DNA from: Sternotherus odoratus
Lineage: Eukaryota; Chordata; Testudines; Kinosternidae
Length of the DNA: 64,000 nt
NCBI GenBank assembly: GCA_032164245.1
Contig: JAVMKO010000003.1
Span: forward strand, 62,070,390 to 62,134,389
Direction of reading: 5' to 3'
Shown: one piece after another, positions 12,030 through 24,170 of the stretch
Numbering within the stretch: the stretch's first letter is position 1
How the letters are laid out: every line of letters begins with the position of its first letter
Made by a program: the position numbers and the translations under genes
Notes under the pieces: generated by a model
The model's input: only the letters and a program-made list of their open reading frames with translations
Databases searched by the model: none
Told to the model about the DNA's origin: nothing

Positions 12030-12240
12030 AACCAAGATTTTCAAAAGTGATTGGTATTTTGGGGTGCCTCAATTTTTAGGTTTCCAATTTGAGAATCCTT
12101 AATAAGGGCTAATTTTAAAAGCCATATACTCATCACTTTTTTTGAAAACCAAGCCCCTTCAGGTGATTCAAGCAACACATCCAAATTTGAAGAACCCCAG
12201 CTCTCTAGTTACTTCTGAAAATGATGGCCCACAGTTCTTA
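12030..12240. mobile_element. Palindromic MITE, copy B
   Basis: It starts accaagattttcaaaagtga and ends as the inverted partner acttctgaaaatgatggcc. The first 70 bases align with copy A at 446 (fragments of ttttggggtgcc and gtttccaatttgaga). Non-coding; fold-back type. Confidence 0.6.
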
Positions 12241-13132
12241 GTGTCCAGGAAAATAGCTGAGGAAAAAGTTTAATCTTTGAATAAAAATTTGACTGTGGTT
12301 TAAAATAATCATAGGTTCAGAGAATACTGTGTTATTGAAGAAGCCCTTAGAAACCTTACAATGTGGATTTCCCAGTTTTAACTACAGCTGATAAATGGTT
12401 CAGAAAAAAAAATATATACGGGAGAAAACTTGGAGAAATCAGTTTGCCAGGCTATTATGTTTTTGTATTAGTGTTATTGTGATATCGTGTGTTGATATTG
12501 AGACAGAAAATGCAATAAAATAGTGTCACACTATGGCTTATCCTTCTAAGACATGGAAATGAAATGCAGGAGTGGTTTTTTTTTTAGTTTATTTATAGTT
12601 TGCTTTGTTCTGTTTGTTCTGATTAAGCAAAGCTCAAAAAGAGACTGTTCTTGCAGGGAGAGGGAGAGCGGAATGGTCAAAAAGCCCAAGTATTTGAACA
12701 CAAAACTAGTATGTATTCAAGTTGTATTAGGTTCGAGACCTAATTTTACATGAATAAAAGAATCTGAGTTAAAGGTGAATGAAAATGCATTAAAATTGTA
12801 GAACAGAACTCCAAGGCATATGTATGAGTGAGCAATTGGGAGTACAAATACTTACTGTTCTAGATTACTTTCCTTGCCCTGTGCTAGAGAGGTATTTTGA
12901 GCTGTAGTTGGTCCATTGCCATGTATGTGATAGAATATCTAGTGCTATTTGAGGGTGGTTTCTACTACCCTTTAACTATACGTACCCAGTATGTTACCTC
13001 CACTGGTGCTTCATTTTTATTCGTCTGATAGTTTGAGACATAGAACTGAGGTGTACTCCAGTTACTAGTGCCAATTCCTACGAACATAAATGTTGGAAGT
13101 TTATGTATATCGTTGTTTATGAAGAGTATTAC
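12241..13132. other. Nothing recognised
   Basis: AT-rich, no repeat ends and no coding frame beyond chance. Confidence 0.4.
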
Positions 13133-14160
13133 TGTGACACTTTCTCAGGGTGCCAGGACTCTGAGTCACCTTGTAACACATCCTGTCCCCAGCAAGAGGG
13201 AATATTGCTTTTGTTTAACTGATACCCAGTTAGCTGCATGTCAGCTCCCTGAAACCAAGTCCACTAGCCAACCAAACAATCTTCTTGGGTCAATGCTATC
13301 ACTCACTTTGCTTTGCCAGTTAGCAATAGGTGCACCTCAATCCCCCAGGACATTTTAAATATTCCCCTGTGATATCCAGTCCCTGTCATTGGCTACTCAT
13401 AGAAATATCAGGTTTGCCATCCACCAGAGGACAATTTACACACCATTTTATTTGATTCAGCTGAGGATGAGTTTCTACACAGCATCACAGCATACAGGTA
13501 TATTTACAGTGAAAACAATCATAAATTTATTATCAAAGGTTAAGATTTAAGAGATAGTGAGTAAGGATAACAATGGAATCAGGCCAGTTACATATAAAAC
13601 AAAACCAGTACATGCTTTCTAGAGACTAAACTTAACTTTAACAGGCAAACCATCCATCCAAAAGCAGTCTGATTTCACCCACTGTCATCTTGAAACATTT
13701 CCAACCCAGGGTGATTAGGATCCTCTTTTCATGAATGGAATTGCACTGCTTGATTACTTACTTGGGTGCAGGATAAAGAGGTGTCCTTTTATGTCCTCCT
13801 TATATCCCCCAACATTCATTGTTGGTTCTTGGAATCAGGATGACTCTCTGAGGTTTATTCTCTGGTGTGCTAACTTCATGTTGACTTCCTATGCAAATGG
13901 GGATCCACTGTGTGGGCTTACAATGCTTACTTGACATATGAACTGAGGCAGACAGATGGATATAGATCCAAAGTTTGGCATGTTGTCAGTCTTGGACACA
14001 GACTTTAAAACATATTTTTAGTGCATAGACGCAGCTCCTTAAATATCATCCATACCTCATCTCACAAGGAATATGAGGATGTGATGTAAGGTTTTATTAG
14101 AAACCTCATATGAGCTTCTTTGGAGAAATACTATGAAAGCAGTGAGTTAGGCGTAGTGCA
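13133..14160 (-). mobile_element. Probable endogenous-retrovirus LTR-like element
   Basis: It begins TGTGACACTTTCTCAGGGTG on the plus strand. It carries an A/T-rich tract (aatcataaatttattatc; 13518-13537) that on the minus strand contains the polyadenylation-like AATAAA. No frame longer than about 96 residues, no internal viral genes and no second copy in the window, so it would be a solo LTR. I could not find a target duplication, and the right boundary is approximate. Confidence 0.4.
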
Positions 14161-15699
14161 TTTGTCAGGCTCATCAGGAGTTAGTTACAGAACAGTGAAC
14201 CCTTTGCTAATTGACAGTGAGGAGTTCTTAGGGTCGCAATTACCATGACAACAATTTAACCATAAATTACTTTATTAAATCTGAAGGCCGCAGAATATTT
14301 GAACAATTACTCTAAACATGGGGAAAACTTTAAGCAATAAACAATTATTACTTCCATAGAGTAGCAAACATTCATAAGCATTTGATCAGAATACTCATGA
14401 AAGGATCTGTCCTGGGGTAACCCTCTCATCTGGCAGCAGTAGGATCTGACAAATGCCCCTATCGAGCCTGTTTTTTTCTGGTTTTGTTTTATACAGTGCA
14501 ACAAACAAGTGATGTTGTATTGACTGTTATTATCTTAGTTAACAAATTTTTGGCTGATCTGGGGTCACTACTTGTTCAATACACACTGTCCTTTATTGTT
14601 CAGAATAGTTAAATTCTCATTGTGCTGCAGGTGCTGTGTTCTCGCAACTAGGGTGCATATACAAACTTTTAAAAGCACACCCACAGTGCAGTTTCTGACC
14701 ACCTGCTTCTAGTAACTTTTACATTACACTCCTTTCTCCACCTATGCTCTTTTTGTGTGTATGTGTGTGTGTGTGTGTGTGTGTGTTTGTGCAATGTACT
14801 GAATGGAGTCCTCTAGATACCACCCATTTCCCAATATCCTTGCTCATTTTCCTTTGGTGGTGATCCTGATGTGCACAGCGGTGGCACTAACCTAAATATG
14901 GTTTCTTACAACTCCATTCCATAGTTTTTCTCTCTTACTACTGTTTTGTGTGGTTCAAGATTATTGTTCTAAGCAGGAAATGTATTACTCTCATGAATGA
15001 GAAATGTTCTCTTAAGACAGACATGAGAAGACGTAAGAAGACTGAGTGCTTCTGAATCCCCCCTGAATGATAGTGGAATATGAGAAAAAAAACTGAGTTT
15101 TATTCCTGCTGTCTGAGACTAAAATCATAACTCAGAGGATACATTCCTATAATGCATCTTTCAAGAATGAATTATTACTTTGATAAGGGAGGGAAAGAGA
15201 GAGAGAAGTAGACTCCATCAAAGTATTTGAGAAACCTCCCAGGAATCAAGTAGAACTGGAATTATTCAGTGTGCCTGTATCCATCCCAAAGTCATCTAAA
15301 CACAGAACAGAGCAGCTTACAGCCACATGGGGTACTCAAAAGAAAACTTAGCCTCAGTACCAATAATTATATTTCACATGCAAAATCCATAGTTAAATAA
15401 CACTAATTACTTGAGTGACATACAAGTAGAAGCAAAGAAGTAGAGTGTTTGGGCAGAGACATAATCAGTTGCATTTGTAAGTATGTACTAAGGTGAAATA
15501 AACCACACAATTGAGTATACATACATATAACACTATAACAAGTTTAAGAGCCAGTACAACTAGACAGAAGGAATTTTGAACCCTCAATATCACCCCTGAA
15601 GTCCTCAGGTGAAATCCTGCCCCCCGATAACTAACCTCTGTGAATATACATTAACTACTGTACAATAAGACCCCCCTTCACAGGAGAGATAGTCTCAAT
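14161..15699. other. Unrecognised sequence with a TG microsatellite
   Basis: Contains the TG repeat listed separately. No gene or transposon end seen. Confidence 0.4.
14755..14790. repeat. (TG)n microsatellite
   Basis: A GT run with one A and one T interruption. Confidence 0.95.
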
Positions 15700-16400
15700 A
15701 GTTAATGGCTTAGGTGCCTAACTCCCACGTTAGGCATTCAAATCCACATTTAGGCACCACTATGAGCTTCACAACCCATGCTTAGCTGCTGCCAAACTAA
15801 GTAGACACCAAAAGTCCCTCTATGCCTAAATTTCTACTACTATCCACCAGGCACCTACCTTTTGCCAGTATATTGCTACTTCAGTCTAGTTTTTAGGTAC
15901 CTATCTCATGTCTAAGCCCTAGTAGATGGGGGGAACACCAAATTAGATGTTCCTCCCACACATCTCACTTGTGGGGCCTGATACACTAGATGTTCTCAAA
16001 GCACACATGAGTCTTTGCTAAAGAGAAGGTGGAGGTACTGCTGGTGCCTGCTTGTAACTTCCAGTCAAGCTGTTAGAATACTCATCTGGGAGGCGGCGGT
16101 CAATGGGTCAGAGAGTGAGAATATGAGAATGACTTTATCATCAGGTGGTGAGGGCATTCACCTGGAAGATGAGAAACCCAAGTTCATGTCCCTGCTTCAT
16201 GGACTATTTAATTATTTATCCCAGTGAAACTGCTTTAACAGGACGTATTCCTTACAGCGGAATATCCCATAGCCCAGTGACTAGAATACTCACTTGAACT
16301 CTCAAGTTCAAATCCCTGCCCCATATCAGGCAGATGGATGTCATAAACACTGGGCTGAAGGTTAGAAGGAGGGGAGCAGCCACATGCTCCTCCTCCAGCC
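15700..16400 (+). mobile_element. Composite repeat with tRNA-like SINE units
   Basis: The first half is rich in ttaggcac/gcctaa motifs, in both orientations. The second half holds two tRNA-like stretches. One at about 16140-16198 has aggtggtgagggcattcacc and a worn B box, aagttcatgtccctg. One at about 16264-16325 has tagcccagtgactagaatac and B box aagttcaaatccctg. These resemble A- and B-box spacing of a Pol III promoter. A related unit is at 59735-59800. Family not identified. Confidence 0.45.
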
Positions 16401-16639
16401 ATGGTGAATCTAGCCCTTCATTTTCTTTGTGTTTACGTTAAAAAGTGTCTGGAAACTAAATGAAATGGGCCATTTTAGATGGAATGTAATGTTTTATTCA
16501 ACCTGAAATAAAGTTGTCAACACTTTTGCTTTGCTAATTTTTTGAAGGTTCAGATTTGATTCAGGCCCAAGTGATATTTTTTTTCTTTTTTTTTCATATC
16601 TGCCGGCAAATCGGAAAATCCATTATTCACCCAGCTGTA

Positions 16640-16810
16640 CTTTTGACCGTAACCTCTGTGCCCCAGTTCCCCCCTCCGTACAATGAAGATAACCCTCTCC
16701 CCTCATCTCACAGGGAAGTTGTAAAGATAAAATTATTAATGAGTGTGATACACTGCATTTCAGACACTATAGTAATGGGCACCATAGGAAAATCCACAAG
16801 GAAATTATTT
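16640..16810 (+). mobile_element. MIR SINE fragment
   Basis: The right half of MIR is visible: aacctctgtgccccagttcc, gtacaatgaagataa, cctcatctcacagggaagtt and gtaaagataaaattattaat. Confidence 0.6.
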
Positions 16811-17928
16811 TTTTTTCTTTGCAGCAGGGTTTGAATAGTATGCAGTAAACACGTCCTAGGGTCACACACTTAACCACGAAAAGAAAAGAAAACAAAATGC
16901 TGGATAGCTGTACATTAATTGAGCAGCTGCCCTCCTGTGTACTGAATGAGTCAGAGGTCCCATGGAAAAATTAGTATGTGATCATATAATTAAAAACTTT
17001 CCTAATGCATGCACACAAGGGGGATGAATTAAAGTTGCATAGACAACTTTCATTTTGGCATTTCCTAACTTCTGAGTACGTGACTTTACAATCTTAATGT
17101 ACTTTTAATGTAGTTTTAAATTGTATGTAATACATATAAATAGTGCAATTTAATCAATTCGCCATCCATATAAGCTACTCTATCATAGTAATTCAGTGAT
17201 TACCTCTTCTCACCTGTTCATATGGTGTGAGAAACATGACAGAAATAAGAAAGCAAGAACCTATTCTCAACAAACCCCAAAAATAAGAAGCAAAACAAAA
17301 TAGATTTTCTGTTTTCTTACACCCATCATCTCATTGTCATGTTTGTTCTCTATCCTCTTTTCTTTGTTGATTCCTACACAGAATACCCACACTGATTCCT
17401 ACTGGTAATATTACTGCTGGATTCTCTATTTATCATAGCACCATTGATTGATTTGCAACCGAGAGAGAAGAGCTCACTTGGGCAATTTCCATAATATTTC
17501 CCTTCTTCCCAGGGAATGCTCACTTCAAAAAAAAAGGCAGATTGACAATCAGGTTAAGAGATGTAGTGCAGCTGAATCAAACAATGGGTACCTAAAGAAA
17601 ATCATACAGAACAGACTATATTTCAAGCATATGACCAGCTTCAAATCCAATTTTACAGTAGACTTTGGCTCATAGCTAATATGTGATTGGGGGAGACAGG
17701 GAAGAGGGAAAGTTTGATAATCAGATTCTAGATACCTCAAGAACAGAAGGTTTAAACAAACAAACAAACCAAGCAGTTGACACACCTGATTGCCTAATGG
17801 ATTATTATAATGTAAAAGTGTATTGGCAAGATTTTCAGTGAAAGCTTGTAATACTGTATTCTTAACTTGATTGCCATAATGAGATATGTATACAAATTGT
17901 GGTTATGTATTTGTATATATAGAAAACT
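16811..17928. other. Nothing recognised
   Basis: AT-rich; a (CAAA)n-like run occurs at 17757-17768. No gene. Confidence 0.4.
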
Positions 17929-18660
17929 ATGCTGATAAACTTCAGCATCACTTCACAGGAAGGTGGGGACAGCTCATGTAAAGAGGGTCACCACCCAAGT
18001 CAATTTCAAGTACCCATCCAATCCCCTGCCCAGGAGAGAGACAATGGTGAGCCATTAAAGTCAATGGACACACACCGAGACAACTGGGAATCTCTCCGAC
18101 TCCAAATAATCATGAGTAACCACCACACTAGGAAAGGATGTGGGTGGGGAATGGGGAAAAAAGGCTTGAAACTGAAGTTATCATCCAGAACTTGAGGGTC
18201 AGTCTCGGAGGCTGGAGGAGGCTGTGATCGTTGGATATCCCTTATGACTAGGGAATCTCTGTGAAACTTTTGAAAGGCATTAACTTGTACTAGAAAAGGA
18301 ACTTTACCTAATATACAAGTGAGAAGCCTGAAGTTGCATCTTTGTGGTTATTTACTGTGTAACTTGTCTATGTTTGCTCTCCCTTACTATTTAATCTTTG
18401 AATCCGTTCTTTTTCAATTAAATATACCTTTTGTTTATTTTTACCCCAAGCAGTTCTCTGCTGTGCTACAGTAAGCTGATATCTCGGAGGCTGGCTTCAC
18501 ACCTCCAGGGGTGACAAACCAAACAGGGAAAGTCTGAGTGTTTAACAGTTAAGAACTTGGGAAGGTTGAATCTGGGAAGACTCAGGCGTGAAAGGGCTGC
18601 TGGTGTCACTCTGCAAGCAGTAACCAGGATGGTGGAAGCCAAGTGAGAACTTGTGCTTGT
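17929..18660 (+). mobile_element. Possible LTR-like element, plus strand
   Basis: From about 18370 the sequence has the look of an LTR R/U5 region: a pyrimidine-rich ctctcccttactattt, then an attaaata polyadenylation-like motif near 18418, then a GT-rich cttttgtttatttttacccc. Upstream (17929-18240) is GC-richer. No TG...CA ends or target duplication were established. Confidence 0.3.
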
Positions 18661-21650
18661 GCGTAGGCTACTGATGTCAGGGATCTGAGCCATAGCAACA
18701 CAGCAGTAAGTCATCCCAAGGTTACAGGGCAGGCAGTGACAGAACCCTTTACTGGTCTGGGTAATCCCCAAAATAGGAATAGTGATATTCCTTGAGAGTG
18801 AAAACAGTTGATAACTAATGCAGATGTCAACTGGCTTACAAAATCATAAACACTACAATTCAAAGGAATATCAGTGAATTCCAGTTGTCTTTCCAACAGG
18901 GGATTGATATAAATAATATGATTTTGGAAAAGAGGGAAATGGTTTTACACCAAAAATTTTCTCAGAGCATCAAGAGTTTAGGAGAAAAGCAACAAATCAG
19001 GTATTTTCAATGATTAGAGAATATTTTTGGTCTAGGTTTTATATACTGTTTTAAATTTAAGGGCCAGATTCTGTTCTGTCTTCTTGAGAATCGGAACACT
19101 CAATGTCTTATGCCACTCAGATTCCAGGCTGATGCTATTGCCATATTACTCTCCATCTTACATTAGAGCACCTGAGGGCAAACCTATTTTATGGCAGCCT
19201 TTCCTTGGTTGCCTTCCATTTGGACAGCAGTGCAAAAAATAATAGTGCCAAGCACCCCAGTTACCCCCAGAAATCCAAACATATTGCACATGCTGGACTT
19301 TGAAGTGTAGAGCTGCTTACCGGGCTTTATGTTTGTCCTGCACTGGGGCAATTCCCTGCCTGTCGCTTTAATCTCACATATGGTCTTTATAGAGTTACTT
19401 CTCTTTGATCCGAGTGCCTAGTCAAAGTTCAGGACTCAGGAGGTGTTCTAGCTAGGAGGAGGATCAAGTGTGTGTTGAAAGGTAGAGAAGGAGGAGGATC
19501 AAGTGTGTGTTGAAAGGTAGAAAAGGAGGAGGATCAAGTGTGTGTTGAAAGGTAGAGAATTGCTGCATTCTTAGTGCCTTATTTTGTTTTCATGTGTCAT
19601 CATTTTTTACTTCTATAAAAATAAATTTTTGAGGGGCCTCAAAAGCTGGAAGTGGCCTGGACCTCTCTGGACCTCTGAGCCTACATAGACGGGGAAGAAT
19701 TAGATATTTATCAGGAAGTGTCAGTTTCACCACACATGTACAAACTGATGAAAAACAGTTTCATCAATAAAAATTACAGACAAGAAAAGAAAGAAAAATT
19801 CTGTTTGAAAACTTCTTTGATTTAAGGCTGTTTGCTTTGACGTGGTATGTGAACAATTTGTTATAATAGTTATAAAACTTTTTAAATCTCCATATGTCCT
19901 GTATTAAATAACTATTATCTGACTCCCTTATAATTTTCCAGAAAAAAATAAGTCAATAAAAATGGAAAAATGCTAAAAATAATTTATATTATCAGTAAAT
20001 TATATAATTATTAATTATTATTAATGATTCTTCTACGTCTAAATATATAAAATTTTCTGAGCATGACAAATCCTGCCCCTAAGGCTGTCATCAGGCCGCA
20101 CTGACTTCTGACCAGGCTTCAGCTGTTCCAGTATCTGTCCTCATTTCTTACTATTCCCATTTTAAAAAGAAAATAACTTCAGAATTCCCCTTTGATTGTG
20201 GATCTCAAGCTTGTAAGTTTGGCAATCTTTCTTTTGTTTTGTAAAAAGTGAGTTTAATTTCCAAGCGGATTTTCCCGAGCTCTTACAGATTCAAAAATGT
20301 AGTTCCTATTTCAATACATGACCTAAATGTATTCTTCTTTAGAAGAAAGGAAGCTAAAAGAACAGCACCACAGGGATACAGTACTTGTCCCGGTGCCATT
20401 CCAGTCAAGACAAAGCATACAATCATAGTTTGCAAAGTACTATGAATGGGAGGGTTTAAGATTTAAAGTTCATTGTGCATTATTTTGGGACACATAAATC
20501 TTACAAAAATAGGATCAGCTGTACTTTAAAGCAATCACAGAAGCAATATATTCATAGAAAGTCGGTAAGTGATACACAGACTCTTCATATCCCAGACTAC
20601 ATAAGTGACATTTCCTCTAGGTACCAATGGTAAGAGCCTCCATAAAACTGTGCCTAAGTGTTGGGGAAATTCAAAATTAATTACTCATTCAGCTCTAGAT
20701 TCCATCAGACAGACAGGCCTGGTGTTTTGTGTTATTTATTCAGTGTTTCCAAAAGTTTCTCAGCATATTCCAAACTGTCAGCTGCTGCTGGTATATTTTT
20801 CCTTTCTATTTTCCTCGACTTTTCTTTGGAAAACTGAACCCCGAGAAAACTGTATTGATGCTAGTGGGAAAGAGCCAGTGTTTTAAGGAACTGGCTAAAA
20901 CACTGAAATCTCCTTCCACTGAAGTCATATGCCTCCATTTGCCAAAATAGTGCAAAGTGTAGGTGTCCTGCTAGGGCCATCGCTAACCCTGTACGATCAG
21001 GTAGAAATATAAATAATCTCGTCCACTTTCAGCTTTTTCAGAGACTTAATCTTTTTTTTCTTGGATTTGTCTATAGTAATCTATCCACTATCACCTACAA
21101 GCAGGACCACTGTTCTGTAATTCCTCTGTATTTGGGGTTGAAGCTAGAAGCATCATGGAGGCCTATGCTTCTACAGAATGTAGTGGTGCACATCCTTTCC
21201 TTATGGATTGAGCCACCCAGAACATGTTATTTTTTCAATCCACACCCTCCATTAGCTCCCAGTTCTCCTCTGATGCCAATTCTAGGCTTTGGTCCTGATA
21301 TTCAAAACTGATCGACTGATTAGGACCCAAATAGGTATCCCTGAACTAAAGTAACAGTTGCGTCCTCTGTGAAAATGCAGTTAACAAAACTCAAGATGAA
21401 ATAAATAAGAGTGAAGAAAAAGGTCCACGGAGTTCATTTGTAAAACACAGTCCCAAATTCTGGCCAACTTCAGAGTGTGCTGGAAGATCCACCTATTTGC
21501 TAAAGCTTTCTCACTTTAACCAAGGTGTTAAAAACTAAGCTTATTAAAAATATGCATCGGTTTATTCAGCCTTTAAAGATGAGTGTAGAACATGCCATTA
21601 CATCACTATGAACATCTGAATGCAGATTATGTTCACTTGTTCAGAATTTA
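18661..21650. other. Mostly unrecognised, includes a 35-bp triplication
   Basis: Near 19060 an isolated gggccagattctgttctg resembles one end of the GGGCC-AGATTCT palindromic MITEs without a clear partner. No exon supported. Confidence 0.4.
19456..19560. repeat. 35-bp tandem repeat, three units
   Basis: Units start at 19461, 19496 and 19531 with ggatcaagtgtgtgttgaaa and a ggtaga(g/a)aaggagga spacer. Identity between units is nearly complete, so the expansion is recent relative to nearby repeats. Confidence 0.9.
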
Positions 21651-21756
21651 GGGTAGGTTTTTCAAAGGGAAGTAAGGGAATTAGACCCCAAATACCATTG
21701 AAATGTAATAGGGTTTGGGCACCTAACTCCCTTAGGCTCCTTTCAGAATCCTAGAC
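21651..21756. mobile_element. Short palindromic MITE
   Basis: The left part is gtttttcaaagggaagtaag and the right part gcacctaactcccttaggct then cctttcagaatcc, an imperfect inverted pair around catTGAAATG. It resembles the ttaggcac palindromic family also seen at 36972 and 46498. Confidence 0.45.
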
Positions 21757-22123
21757 TCGTATGCTAGGGTGAATACCACTATAAGAAAGCAACTAGACCA
21801 GGTAGATGCAAAGATAGCAAAGACCACTTTCTAATCTAATCAATTTAAGGATTTTAAATAGGGCCTATCATCATGATATCTAAGCAAAGAGAGGAGATTC
21901 CACTTTGCTAGGGTCTGGATACATCCATTTTCTGCCCATTAAACTTTAGCATCCAGATTCTCCTGTGTTCTAATAGGGGTAAGCTAGCCATGTCCCTTAT
22001 ACCTGGCTGACCTCCCACTCTGTATAGGAGCCAGAAAGGATCTGCACAGAACTGTAACCCATGGTTTTCCCTCTATGCAGATAACTCCAAAGTGATCAGT
22101 TCTTGTGGGTTTCTAGCTGCTTT

Positions 22124-22210
22124 GCACCCATATCTCCCTTTCCAGCAATGGTAATGTCTCATATGGTAATGCACCCATATCTTCCTTTCCAGCAATGGTA
22201 ATGTCATATA
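22124..22210. repeat. Direct duplication of about 45 bp
   Basis: gcacccatatc(t/c)ccttt ccagcaatggtaatgtc occurs twice, at about 22127 and 22171. The near identity points to a young local duplication. Confidence 0.85.
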
Positions 22211-22510
22211 AGTCTGTCAAAAGTAAAATCACAGTTCACTCTCTTTCCACACATAGTTAGGCTACAGATTTCTTTGTGACATGTGCCTTCTATATTTCTA
22301 TTTATTTAAATTCTTAATTCTGTGCCCTTCACTGTAGTTGCAAGAGACAGGGGAGGAAAAGTCTCCCTTGATAAATTTGCTCTTTGCCTACATAGTTGAA
22401 TTGGGAGACAAAATTTAAGATCATCAATGCAGTTTTCCAAAAAAGTTTTGGATATTGTACCTTGGCAAAAGTCGATCTACGTTCGTCAATATAGGGTGAA
22501 TGACAATAAA
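22211..22510. other. Nothing recognised
   Basis: No repeat or gene signal. Confidence 0.4.
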
Positions 22511-22560
22511 GTTAAGAAAATGAGGAATACTTGTAGCACCTAAAAAGACTAACCAGTAAA
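22511..22560 (-). mobile_element. Penelope-like tail fragment, minus strand
   Basis: The reverse complement contains ggttagtctttttaggtgct then acaagtattcctcattttc, the extreme 3' tail seen at 5177-5215 and 58172-58212. The hairpin region is missing or unrecognisable just to the right. Confidence 0.7.
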
Positions 22561-23794
22561 GTTACGTTAAATTTGGTCCATTAGAAAAAAAAACCTAGCA
22601 TATGAAAGCAAAAAGTCTGATTACCATTTTCTTGATCTCATTTAAATTAGGACCTCCTTTCTATTTCCACAACTAGATACACATTTGAAAACGCTGCTTG
22701 ATTTTGTAATGTCTGCCCATTCCTTCAGGGTTGCCTGGAAATATTTAGAGACTTGTAGACTATTAAGCTGAAGTCGTAAACTCTTCCTGTACAGCGTCAA
22801 TTCCCAAGATTCATGCCTTCTATATTAACAATCCAATTTTTCAAAGTTCAAATTGCTGGTTACTCTGTTCTATCATGAACAAATTTAACAGCTGTATAGT
22901 TGGTCTCTCTGTCTGGGTCAGTTGTGTAAATCAGCAATAATATAGGACCTGGTTCAAATATTGATCTCTGTAGAGCCCCTTGGAACATTTCCTCTGACTG
23001 GGACTTTTAAGCCTGCTACTAGTGTTCATAGTTTGGTTAGCTCTCTGAAATATAGCCCGTCAGTATCACAATTCATGTAGTACCTTCGGCATCTTTGTCC
23101 TTTTCATGTTTTGTCTCACAAAGCGAACTGAAATCTTTTTGGAATTTATAATATTAGATTTTTTTTAGCAGTTTGACATTGAGTTTTGAGGATTATCTTT
23201 GCCTTTTTATGTATCCTTTATCTCTTAAATCAAGTGAAACTATTTGGAATGCAGGTATTTTGGATAGTACAGTGATTTGATGAGGACATAGTTCATTATA
23301 GGCTGCCATTAACAACCTGATTTTCCTCATTAAAAAAAAAAAGACAAAAACAAAAGTTTCTGTTCTTAAAACCCATGTTTAACAAAGCAGCTAATTAAGA
23401 GCTTACTTGTCAGTTATCTCCACACAGTTGCACAATGGCCTTCTCCCCAGTAAGGTTAATTTGGCCTTGCCAAATTTGGAGGTTACGGCACACAGGCAAG
23501 AGTAGGCAATGGGGGATACTACTCCACCTCAAAATCAAGTGGACTGAGATGGGATGGGTAATTTTCTGCTTCAACCTTCTTTGACCTCTAACATAAACTC
23601 ATAGCAACATGCACATTTTAAAAACAACATCCCCAAACTGAAACATTATGAAAACAAAACACAATCTACATGCACAATTCTCCCCATCGAGAGAGGAGGA
23701 AAGACCGGGTGAATCACACATGAAAAGTGTTAGTTGTGTCATCTAAATGCACTATTGGAAGGTTTTCAAATTCTTAAGACTCTGCTCATCATCA
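22561..23794. other. Nothing recognised
   Basis: AT-rich, with no transposon ends or coding signal. Confidence 0.4.
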
Positions 23795-24053
23795 TAGGTG
23801 CTGAGTTTTTCTTTTCCCTGGGAATGCTCCACCCCTGCTCTTTCACAAGGCCCTGCTCCCATTCCACCCTCTCCCCCAATGCCTTGCCCTCGCTCCACCC
23901 CTTTCCTAAGGCCCCCACTTCTCAGTGCTCTGTGGCCCTTCCCCAAGACCGGCTCCCATCTGCCAGATAGCTGTGACTGGTGTGTCCTGAGCACCCACTA
24001 TTTTTTTTCTGTGGGTGCTCCAGTCCAGAGCACCCACAGAGTCAGCCCCTACA
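23795..24053. mobile_element. hAT-like MITE
   Basis: The left end is taggtgctgagttt and the right end gagtcagcccctaca, whose complement taggggctgactc matches it imperfectly. The interior is C-rich on the plus strand (ccctgctcccattccaccct) and contains an inner inverted pair, gtgggtgctcc...gagcacccac (24011-24036). Frames here are by-products of the C-rich composition. The flanks do not give an unambiguous duplication. Confidence 0.5.
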
Positions 24054-24170
24054 CTCATTACTGTAGTAAGTAACTTACATAGAATAGAATAATGAGGGTG
24101 GAAATGTAGTGAAATGTATTGAATATTTTAGCCCTTATGAATAACATTTCCAGCTTTAAATATAATCATT

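Noticed and set aside
16264..16325. Functional tRNA gene
   Set aside because: A B-box-like motif is present, but no cloverleaf with paired acceptor and anticodon stems could be drawn; it is SINE-like.
23752..24073. Several overlapping Pro/Ser-rich frames on both strands
   Set aside because: All lie in a C-rich hAT-like MITE and have no codon or domain support.
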